Below, in pieces: positions 33,708-42,820 of a stretch of DNA of 64,000 bases (position 1 is its first letter; each line of letters begins with the position of its first letter). The position numbers and the translations under genes were made by a program. The stretch covers positions 30,401,940-30,465,939 of the forward strand of contig NC_041018.1 of the NCBI RefSeq assembly GCF_004193775.1, in the 5' to 3' direction. The notes beneath the pieces are model-generated. The model was given only the letters and a program-made list of their open reading frames with translations, searched no databases and was not told the origin of the DNA. Source of the DNA: Glycine soja (Eukaryota > Streptophyta > Magnoliopsida > Fabales > Fabaceae).

Positions 33708-35617
33708 ATCTTCATCTAGGTGATGTTCTTTTGCTTCCTCTATCTTTTTGTTCGGTGAATTCTCTTTAATTCCTTGTTCTTCATCTTATTCTCCATGTAT
33801 ATCCTCCATTGTCTTGTGGTTTGGTGCTGTTTAGAGTAGATTAAAAAAAAATAAACCGATTAAATCTTAGATCTACACTTGTTCTTGCATTTCTATGGTT
33901 CAAATTTTGTAGATCTACTCTTGAATCTTGTTTTTGTGTTGATTTTAGGTTCTATCAATTTTCATTCATAATATTCTTGTTCTGAACCTTTAGATCTAAA
34001 TTTTGTTCCAAAATATTGATTAGAAAAAAAAAACACAAAAATCTAAGTGTAAATCACTTAATCCATGTTGTCTTAGAGTCATGTTTAGTCATAGTAATTG
34101 TCACATTATGTTCTAAGTTTGTGTTGAATTTTATTTTGTTGATTGAATTCTAGATACATTTGTTCATGTATTCTTGTCATTCTTAGCCTATCTTTTGAAT
34201 TTTGAGTCTAATTCATGCATGTTATTTAGTTCATAACATGTTCTAAATCAATTCCTAGAAGTAGTCTTGTTCTTGAACTTTTTTTTTTGCTTTCTAAGTT
34301 TCCTACATGATGCCTATGATGAAGTTGAGTTGTGGTGCTGAGTTGTGGCTGGATTTGTGAATCAAAATAAGTCTTAATCTCTCTTTAATTGTGTTATTCA
34401 AGATAATTGAGCATAAGCAAACACAAATTGTAACTATCCAAGCCTTAAGCAACATAAACACTACTCTTGATTTCTAGGCTGAAATCGCTGGTGCTGGCAG
34501 CTTGAACATACGAACTTGTATAAATTACTGGGAATTGGTAACTACGTTTTTTGAGCTGAAACTTTTACTGAATTTTCTAGACATCTGGACCAAAATTATA
34601 AAAAAAGAATCAAGCGATTTGGATTAAAGAAAAAAATAATAAAAATCTCACAAGTTGGCAGAAAAATCAGTGTCCAGGAAAAAAAAGAAAAGTGAAAGGA
34701 AAGTGTGCTTGTTGTTTTGGCTCAAAATTTGTTCTATAATTGGTGCATATTTTATACCAATCCTAGTTCTGAAATTTCAATTGAACATTATTGTGAAAAC
34801 AAGTGCCAAAACTAGAGGTTTCTTGAGTCTTTTTTTTTAGAGTTTTTCTACTCTACTCTAGAGCCATTCTAGGTTTCTCTTTGAGTCCTAGCTTGCTTTT
34901 TGTGCTTTTCATTGCTTTAATTGTTGAATAATCCTTGGAAATTTGTCTTGTTAAAACTCTATTGGTTTAGCTTTCATTTCATTTTTTTTTTGTCTTTGGT
35001 TATTGCTTGTCTCTTTGTTTCCTTGCTTGTGAGTTGCCATATAGGGAATTGGAAAGGAGGATTGGTGCCATATCTTGAAGAATTTGAGTCAAGAAGCAAG
35101 GGGCCAACCACCTTAAGAGCTATTGGACTAAGAAGCACTCCAAATTGAGTGAAACACTAAAGAGAGAATAGCCACCACAATTGAGGACTTTTTTCTTTGT
35201 AATTTTGTAATTGGCAATTTGCTTTGCTTTCAAATTTTGTAACAAAAAGGCCTTTCATTGGAAGTAAGTTGGGAGCCTCCGCTAGGTCACCCTACTTCCA
35301 TTTGTGTGTAATAATTTTAGGCAATTTCCCCTTAGGATAGTGAGTGTTTTGTTGGGAACCTTAAATGAGGTCATCCAAACACTCTTAGGATCCGCCTAGT
35401 TTGCATTTCTTGCACTTTAATTTCTTGCTTATTTTCATAGCTTATTTCCTCTACCCTCCATTGTCAAACTGCCTAGATAGCTTGCCTTTTACTAATTAGT
35501 TTTTACCTTATCTTTCACACCTCTTTTAGTGTTTATTTTGGCTAGTTTCAACCATAGTTTATTTTACCTTTTGTTTTCAAACCCCCAACAAGAAAGAACC
35601 ATAACTTAGGAACCAAC
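33708..35617 (+). other. Element A untranslated leader
   Basis: About 1.9 kb without coding sense lies between the PBS and the ORF. The second half (from about 34640) is well conserved with element C 9745-10707, including TTAGGTTTCTCTTTGAGTCC-like text and a polypyrimidine run. Conservation of non-coding sequence in two copies suggests packaging or translation signals, but simple common descent would also explain it. Confidence 0.6.
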
Positions 35618-37330
35618 ATGAGTCTTCATTCTTCATCTAGTGTTAATGGTGAGGGTTCTACTCCTAAGGACCCCTTGTATAAGATATTAGATGAGTTGAG
35701 ATCCCTTAAGTTGTGGAAAGAAAAACAAGAGAGAAAAGAAAAAGGTAAAAAAAGAGTGGAAGAAATAAGTCAAGATGAAAGAAAGAAAATAAGAGAGGAA
35801 GAAAGAAGAAAAATAATGAAAGAAATGAAAAGAGAAAAACATGTCTCCTATAGTAGTCATAACTCTTGCAAGAGCCTAAGTGAAGAACTTCGTGACTATT
35901 ATGAAGGAAGGCATAGGTCACATCTTAGACCTCACTCCCATAGGAGAGAAAATGAAAGAAAGCCTCAAGAGGTTAACATTAAACTCCCATACTTCCATGG
36001 GAAGGACAATGTAGAGGCCAATTTAGATTGGGAAATAAGGGTAGAGCAACAACTTAAAAGGAAGTCTACTTCAAAATCTTATGGCTCTCACTCTTATCCA
36101 AAGAAAGACCAAGGTCAAGGAATCTTAGGGGTGAGACCTTCTAAGCCCAAAGATGATAAGGGGAAGACAATAGAAAAGCAACCCCTTAAGGCTAGTATGC
36201 AAGAGAAGACTAGCTCCATGAAGTGCTTTAAATGTCTTGGAAGAGGACACATTACTTCTCAATGCCCCACCAAGAAAACCATGATTATGAGGGGCCAAGA
36301 CATTTATAGTAGCCAATATGAGGCTACTACTTCACCTTCCTCTAGTAAAAGTGAAGAAGCAAAAGGGGAAGAATCTAGTGAAGAGATCTACCCCCAAGAA
36401 GAAGGACAACCTTTAATGGTTAAGGAGGAGTGTAAGGAGGTAAGTGTCTCCTCCAAGAGGTTAGCTAAGAAGGAAAGACATTTTGAAGTAAAGACAAATA
36501 TTAAAGAAATTTCCCTTCTTAGACAACCTCCACATTTTCTCCTTTGTAAAAAGACACTTGTTAGCATTGCCACATCTCTTAGGCTTGAGTTTATTCCTCA
36601 AGTAAAGGAGTTGTTGGATGAGGGTTTGGTTCGCAAGAGATTAAATCCTTGTGCTTTGTTGGTGCCCAAAATAGGTATTATTAGGCACCAAATCCCTAAA
36701 ATAGGTGGTGTGAGGAATGCTTTGGGTGGTGCAACACTCTTTTGTAAAATTACTCATGCACCCAACATCTTCATGATTTGTGTACATAGGGACTCATTAG
36801 GTAGGTTTGTTCTTATTTTTAGTTTCAATACAAACTTAGGCACTCATATGGGACACCTTAGGTTTGTCATACTTTTTGGTAGGAATAATCAACATGAAAA
36901 TACAGAAAAAGGTATGTTCTATTGCTTTACTTTTCTTAATTTTTTAAATTGTGATCAAAGGGTTCCCATGAACCCTAAGAGAATAAAGGTCATTCCTGAG
37001 TGGCCCGCTCCACCAAGTGTAAGAAAAATTTGGGGCTTCCAAGACTTAACAAACTTTTACAAAAGGTTTGCCCCATATTTTTCTATACTTGTAGCACCAC
37101 TCATTGAGTTGGTGAGGAACCATGTTCCTTCATGGGAAGATGCCCAGGAAATGAGTTTTCAGACCTTACCTTACTTCAACATACTAAACACCACTAATAC
37201 ATATGTTTTTGTTCTTTTTACAGGTGTTAAGGGAAGGAGCCCAGAGTATCAAGAACCTCAGGATTTGAGGTCAAATCCTTTTCAAGGGGGAGGGAATGAT
37301 GCAATCCTACTCCGCAAGGGCATTGGATAG
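35618..37330 (+). CDS. Element A 570-aa Gag-knuckle/RT-remnant protein
   Basis: The single open frame starts at the ATG after AACCAAC. Residues 30-75 form a highly charged Lys/Glu helix, and residues 120-150 hold the edges of a Gag core (NIKLPYFHGKDNVEANLDWE joined to RVEQQLKRKS), with the core itself deleted. A CCHC zinc knuckle occupies C203, C206, H211 and C216. Next comes an acidic linker (SEEAKGEESSEEIYPQEEG) with no protease. From about residue 310 there are scraps of gypsy RT: VKELLDEGLVRKRLNPCALL, GGVRNALGGATLFCKITHAP, then FVLIFSFNTNLGTHMGHLR, where the YxDD box should sit, and the RT connection VRKIWGFQDLTNFYKRFAP. The frame runs through the polypurine tract into the 3' LTR. It could still bind RNA but cannot polymerise. 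Whether it is expressed is unknown. Confidence 0.8.
   Translation: MSLHSSSSVNGEGSTPKDPLYKILDELRSLKLWKEKQERKEKGKKRVEEISQDERKKIREEERRKIMKEMKREKHVSYSSHNSCKSLSEELRDYYEGRHRSHLRPHSHRRENERKPQEVNIKLPYFHGKDNVEANLDWEIRVEQQLKRKSTSKSYGSHSYPKKDQGQGILGVRPSKPKDDKGKTIEKQPLKASMQEKTSSMKCFKCLGRGHITSQCPTKKTMIMRGQDIYSSQYEATTSPSSSKSEEAKGEESSEEIYPQEEGQPLMVKEECKEVSVSSKRLAKKERHFEVKTNIKEISLLRQPPHFLLCKKTLVSIATSLRLEFIPQVKELLDEGLVRKRLNPCALLVPKIGIIRHQIPKIGGVRNALGGATLFCKITHAPNIFMICVHRDSLGRFVLIFSFNTNLGTHMGHLRFVILFGRNNQHENTEKGMFYCFTFLNFLNCDQRVPMNPKRIKVIPEWPAPPSVRKIWGFQDLTNFYKRFAPYFSILVAPLIELVRNHVPSWEDAQEMSFQTLPYFNILNTTNTYVFVLFTGVKGRSPEYQEPQDLRSNPFQGGGNDAILLRKGIG
37283..37296 (+). other. Polypurine tract of element A
   Basis: AAGGGGGAGGGAA precedes TGATGC at 37297, in the position needed to prime plus-strand synthesis. 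Confidence 0.85.
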
Positions 37331-38260
37331 AAAAACTCCAAGTAGATTGGGCCAGAGATGCAAGAGAAGGCCCTAGGGTTCTTATGAGCCTTAGGGTAGA
37401 TTTCGGGCCCATGGGCTAAGTACGAGCCCGCTTATCTTTGTAAATATTAGATTAAGGTTTCATTATTTTTGGGCCTTGTATTTAGGGCTCCATAATGTAG
37501 GTAGGGTACCCTAGAAATATAGGATTTTTCAGCCCTTGTATTTTAGGGCACCTAGACTAGTTTTTGTATTAGGGGTAGTTTTGTAATTTCACATGCACTA
37601 AGTAGATATTTGATGTGTGTGGTTGGAAATAAATTTAATTGAATTGGTAGAAGCCCAATCCAATTAAATTTTAGAGGGGGAGGTGAGCATTTGCTTACTA
37701 CACCCCATTGCCACATCATATAGTCACACTTTGTGCATGTCCTTCATGCTTTTCATGCCTCATGACACCTAAGCACACTTAGTGGAGAATCTTGGAATTG
37801 ATCTTGGATTAGTGGGCTGAACCATAACTAAAATTCACTAATCATAATTAGTGAAATTTTGGCTCCAAAGTTTGGCTCCACAAATTCAATTTCAAATTCA
37901 AGTGAAATTTGAATTTCCCTCCAATTTTGTGTGACACTTAGGCTATAAATAGAGGTCATGTGTGTGCATTTTTTTCAACTTTGATCATTTGAATATTAAA
38001 CTTCAGATTTCAAAGCTCATTTAGAGCACAAAATTTCGTGCTCTTCTCTCCCTCTCCCTTCATTCATCTCCTTCTTCCTCCAAGCTCTTATCCATGGCCT
38101 CCTATGGTGGTGAGCTTCTTCTAGACTCATCTTCTCCTTGAAGTGGCGTCTCCTCTCTCTCTTCCTTTCTCCATTCCGCTGCCATTCATCTTCCAAGAAG
38201 CAAAGGAATCCATTGATGAAGAAGATCCTAGGCCTACAAGCTCCAATGGAGCTTGCATCA
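37297..38260 (+). repeat. Element A 3' LTR
   Basis: The 964-base LTR is identical by eye to the 5' LTR except for one extra T in GAGCTTGCATCA. Confidence 0.97.
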
Positions 38261-38265
38261 CCAGT

Positions 38266-39190
38266 AGTTTCCTTTTAACGGTTCCTGGGCCACCCCCTGA
38301 TATTGGAGGAGGGCCAACTGTGCGAGCACAACCAGAGAGGGAGTCTATCACACGGCTACTATGCATACCGGAGCAAGATTTCACCCGTGCCGCTGCAAAG
38401 AGATGAGTGCGGATCATGCGCACCAACATGACCACTCTTACACAGATATAGATGTCATTGCTACTTAGCAACATTCTGCCCAGCGACCGTAATGCCAATC
38501 TCCCCCTGCAAAAGTATCAGTTGGTCTGTGTCGTCCCGACATGGGTAAGTATGCATATGGTTCAACTGATTTCTGATACCATCTATTGCTTGCAGGGATC
38601 GCACCCACAAAGACACTCAATGGACCTAAAGAAGTCCAACAGGCCCTGGGGTTTCCAGCTCTGGTTACGGGTCTCTGTCGGCCCTACAGGGCGCCCGTTC
38701 CCCCCCAGCAAGTTCATGTCGTCGTGACATAGGTAAGTATGCACCTCCCCCAACTGATTTCTGATGTCATCTATTGTTTGCAGGGATTGTGCCCGTAAGA
38801 CACCTAGTGGACCCGAAGAAGGCCAACAGGGTCTTGAGTTGCCAGCTCTAAATACGGGTCTCTGTCAGTTATAGGGAGTGCCTGTCGCCCCCAGCAAGGT
38901 CATCAGGCCCCCCTACTAATCAAGCTTTCATCAAGAAGTACTGCGCCCCCAGGCAGACGCAGGGCGAAACACCACAGCAGCATTGGGATGGCCGGTAGCG
39001 GACAATAGACACACCGCAACCACCTCTAGAGTTCACCTCAGCTCATCCGCAAAAAGGTTAGAGCGTTGCCTACGACACATGGCCGACCAGCAGGCGACCA
39101 AGTCCAAAGCCAAAGGTAAGCAAAGTACTAGGTCCATGACCTACAAGCCATCATGCGTCCAGCTCAAGACGTTAAAGAAGCGCTACTAGG
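38266..39190 (+). pseudogene. Element B relic of extra 3' ORF
   Basis: The piece from about 38360 reads IPEQDFTRAAAKR, a stop, VRIMRTNMTTLTQI, a stop, then MSLLLSNILPSDRNANLPLQ and QLISDTIY. It parallels the extra ORF of element D (18012-17644). A stretch of about 180 bases is duplicated in tandem (38530-38705 and 38716-38900), each copy beginning GGTAAGTATGCA. Several stops abolish the product. The element A insertion sits immediately upstream, so the N-terminal half was lost before or at the insertion. Confidence 0.65.
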
Positions 39191-39316
39191 AGGCAACCTA
39201 GTACCTTTTGAATCTATGCTTGTTATTTGATCACTTTTCATAGTAGGACACACCTAGTTGCTCATGATCCTAGGAATTTAAATAAAACGAGCACAAGCTC
39301 GGAAGGTAGTCATACC

Positions 39317-39745
39317 TCACAAAATATATATATGTATGTTTAGGTAGTGAAAATACCTTAGATATGCATGTATGTAAACAAAAAAACACTTCACAAAATA
39401 TATATATGTATGTTTAGGTAGAAAGATACCTTAGATATGCATGTATGTAAACAAAAAAACACTTCACAAAATATATATATGTATGTTTAGGTAGAAAAAT
39501 ACCTTAGATATGCATGTATGTAAACAAAAAACACTTCACAAAATATATATATGTATGTTTAGGTAGAAAGATACCTTAGATATGCATGTATGTAAACAAA
39601 AAATACTTCACAAAATATATATGTATGTTTAGGTAGAAAGATACCTTGGATATGCATGTATATAGCAAAAATACCTTACAAAACATATATATGTATGTTT
39701 AGGTAGCAAGATACCTTGGATATGCATGTATATAGCAAAATACCT
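39317..39745 (+). repeat. About 73-bp AT-rich tandem repeat in B
   Basis: About six copies of a unit with CACAAAATATATATATGTAT, GTTTAGGTAGAAAGATACCT and TATGCATGTATGTAAAC follow each other with few changes. The later copies shorten and lose the AAAAAACACTT part. ATATATAT and ATGCAT words are self-complementary. Confidence 0.9.
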
Positions 39746-41300
39746 CATGAAAAAAAAAGAGAAGAAAAAAAAACAAACAAGAAAAAGAAATAAACAAATA
39801 AAAAAAAAGAAGAAAAAAAAGAGAGAAAAAAGAAAAATAAGTTGTCTAGCTGAAAAACCAACATGCTTTTGAAAAGAGATGACTTCCAACTTTTCTTTGA
39901 AGAAAAATTCGCTGATCATAGCTAGTTTTTGGAAAAAAAATGTGTGTACACCTGAAGGGTGAATGCTGTGAAATTTTCCCGGACGCCCGAAATGGACTTG
40001 GATGAATGCACAAATGGATAAAAGAACATATTTTGGAAACATTGGGTTGACTAAAATAGAGGAAATGAATCCTGAGCCCTAGCATCACATGACCATAAAA
40101 GTTTGACACTTGAGTGTCCACATAGGTGCATGCATGACCAGTTTTGCATGAAGTTTCCAAATCATCATTTTTGCATTTGTGTCATGGAAATAATGTGGGG
40201 CATCCCTTTTATCCTTGAACCAAACCAAACCCTGACATGTACCATGCCTAGCCATTCTACAAGTCTTGAGCCAAGATCCTGACTCACCATAAACCTTGAC
40301 CCAGGGTGAGAATGTCAATCCTTACCCTCGGAAGCAAAAAAGAATAGAAGGGAAATTTCCAATCAAAGAAAAAAAGAAGGAAAATTTCCAATCAAAGGAA
40401 AAAAGGAAACAAGGAAATTCCCAATCAAAGAGAGGGAGAAAGAAAAAAGAAAAGAAAGAAAAGTCCCAACCAAAGAATGGGAGAAAGTAAAGAAAAAAAA
40501 AAGAAGAAAGCTCCTGGTCAAAGAAACCAGAAGAAATGTGCAAAGAGGTCTTTGGACCGGACAATATCTGAACAATACAGAATTGTCACCAAATGAACAA
40601 AAAAGAAGGAAAGGAAACCACGACCTAAAATGGTCTTCTCCCTTTGATTACCAACCAAAATCCCGTGCGCTAGCGACTTTTTTTCTCGCCCCGCACTAAA
40701 CTAAAAACAGAAAAAGAAAAAGCCAGAAAAATCAAAAGCCAAAAATACACAAACGCCGAAAAAAAAAAAAAAACCACCAAAAGAACCCATTCCCAAGGGA
40801 AGCCCTATTGATCCATGATCACGCATGTAATTTTTGATTTGATAGGAAATAATTTGCAAAGTCAAGTCATGACATATCTATGGTTCGGAATTAGGATGAA
40901 ACACTTACCTGTGCGAGATTGATACCCTTTGAGTGGATTTCTTCTATTTTTGTCGAACCCGGTGTTTCCTCTAAATGGTCATTTAGAAACGAAATGCTAA
41001 CATCCAAAATCTCATTTATGGTTATGGGGGATCCCATCAGCAGACTCTCCTTCCCTGGTAGACGCATTGTTTGTCACTCAAAAAGGCATATGCTGCTCTA
41101 ATCAGTTGGAATATTTATCTCTTTACTAAAGCATGTTTGCATTTTAGCGAAGAAAACACCGAGACTTTTTTTCAAGTCTCACAAGCTATCCAGAACTACG
41201 TAGGTCTGAGTTCCTCATTGGAGGATACGTAGGAGCAAGAGCCTTGCTTTTGTCAGCCGCACCATAATCTTTGTCATACTGACCCTGAGGTCATGTGACG
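39746..41300 (+). other. Element B 3' UTR, purine-rich
   Basis: It is non-coding and homologous to the reversed element D 15568-17030. It contains an A/G-rich stretch 39755-39840 and an approximate repeat of CCAATCAAAGA with GGAAA (40345-40520). Near 41194 come ACTACGTAGG and ATACGTAGGAGCAAGAGC, also found in the LTRs. Confidence 0.6.
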
Positions 41301-42245
41301 TGCACCCTTGTATCATCCAGAGGCGGCGGGCCCGATGATACGCGGAGATACCTTACGGTTATCCGCACCCTTTTGTCATCCAGAGGCGGCGGGCCCGATG
41401 ACAAGCAGAGACCAAGTTTGGTCATTCTGCACCCTTGTATCATCCAGAGGCGGCGGGCCCGATGATACGCGGAGATACCTTACGGTTATTCGCACCCTTT
41501 TGTCATCCAGAGGCGGCGGGCCCGATGACAAGCAGAGACCAAGTTTGGTCATTCTGCACCCTTGTATCATCCAGAGGCGGCGGGCCCGATGATACGCGGA
41601 GATACCTTACGGTTATTCGCACCCTTTTGTCATCCAGAGGCGGCGGGCCCGATGACAAGCAGAGACCAAGTTTGGTCATTCTGCACCCTTGTATCATCCA
41701 GAGGCGGCGGGCCCGATGATACGCGGAGATACCTTACGGTTATCCGCACCCTTTTGTCATCCAGAGGCGGCGGGCCCGATGACAAGCAGAGACCAAGTTT
41801 GGTCATTCTGCACCCTTGTATCATCCAGAGGCGGCGGGCCCGATGATACGCGGAGATACCTTACGGTTATCCGCACCCTTTTGTCATCCAGAGGCGGCGG
41901 GCCCGATGACAAGCAGAGACCAAGTTTGGTCATTCTGCACCCTTGTATCATCCAGAGGCGGCGGGCCCGATGATACGCGGAGATACCTTACGGTTATTCG
42001 CACCCTTTTGTCATCCAGAGGTGGCGGGCCCGATGACAAGCAGAGACCAAGTTTGGTCATTCTGCACCCTTGTATCATCTAGAGGCGGCGGGCCCGATGA
42101 TACGCGGAGATACCTTACGGTTATCCGCACCCTTTTGTCATCCAGAGGCGGCGGGCCCGATGACAAGCAGAGACCAAGTTTGGTCATTCTGCACCCTTGT
42201 ATCATCCAGAGGCGGCGGGCCCGATGATACGCGGAAATACCCGAG
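41301..42245 (+). repeat. 127-bp satellite-like array, element B 3' UTR
   Basis: About 7.4 nearly identical 127-base units start CACCCTTGTATCATCCAGAG at 41303, 41430, 41557, 41684, 41811, 41938, 42065 and 42192. Each unit has two halves with the same 16-base core CAGAGGCGGCGGGCCC flanked by different complementary arms (GTATCATC/GATGATAC and TTGTCATC/GATGACAA). Few substitutions separate the units, so the array was homogenised recently. Tandem repeats in this part of Ogre/Tat elements are known and can seed satellites. Confidence 0.97.
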
Positions 42246-42369
42246 TGGTTATCCGTATAAACATTCTTTTGCTATCTGTAAGACAGAACGCTTGATAGCA
42301 TGCAGAGGCTGACACAGTCTTCTGCACCTTTTGTTCCTCCGGGAACAACAAGTCATTTACATGCGGAAA

Positions 42370-42690
42370 TTTCATGGTCACCCGCGACTCTCGTCAACCG
42401 AGAGGAGCGAAATTAGTGTCATACACTGATTTTCGTCCGGGGACCTTTGCTTGATGACATGCGACCATTCTTTGGTCCTTGTGAGGTGCTTGGCATCCAT
42501 CATTAGGCAATTTGTGAAATTCTAGGAACGACAAGTCATGGTCACCCGCGACTCTCATCAACCGAGAGGAGCGAAATTAGTGTCATACACTGATTTTCGT
42601 CCGGGGACCTTTGCTTGATGACATGCGATCATTCTTTGGTCCTTGAGAGGTGCTTGGCATCCATCATTAGGCAATTTGTTAAAATCCGGG
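42370..42690 (+). repeat. Repeated LTR-edge copies before the 3' LTR
   Basis: Two copies of a 164-base unit start TGTCATACACTGATTTTCGT at 42417 and 42581. Each carries about 110 bases that match the first bases of the element's own LTR (GTCCGGGGACCTTTGCTTGA and onward), preceded by GAGAGGAGCGAAATTAG. The real LTR start lies at 42821. Confidence 0.88.
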
Positions 42691-42807
42691 AACAACAAGT
42701 CATTTGCATGTGGAGATTTTATGGTCACCCGCGACTCTCGTCAAATCGAGAGGAACGAAATTAGTGTCTTATCTTTACTTTCCTTTTATCTCCAATAAAA
42801 GACAAGT

Positions 42808-42820
42808 AAAGAGGGGCAAC
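42808..42820 (+). other. Polypurine tract of element B
   Basis: AAAGAGGGGCAAC directly precedes TGTCATACCC of the 3' LTR, as expected for plus-strand priming. Confidence 0.85.

Larger units (their letters stand above)
32730..38260 (+). mobile_element. Element A: nearly new non-autonomous gypsy element
   Basis: The 5531-base element has LTRs at 32730-33692 and 37297-38260 that differ by one inserted T near the end, with no substitution seen. The target duplication CCAGT lies at 32725-32729 and 38261-38265. It has a PBS-like site, a 1.9-kb leader, one open frame of 570 codons and a polypurine tract. Protease, active RT, RNase H and integrase are all missing. The pattern fits the soybean non-autonomous family described as SNARE with a SARE partner, but that identity was not checked here. 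Confidence 0.96.

Noticed and set aside
32730..38260. Element A considered as an autonomous gypsy element
   Set aside because: No protease, no YxDD box, no RNase H or integrase motif anywhere between the LTRs.
32303..42245. Direct repeats considered as CRISPR arrays
   Set aside because: Plant context, no cas genes, no unique spacers. Units are contiguous or separated by repeated spacers.
41308..42312. Series of identical 94-codon and 64-codon open frames on both strands
   Set aside because: They are by-products of the 127-bp tandem repeat, whose unit is not a multiple of three. No domain and no start context was seen.
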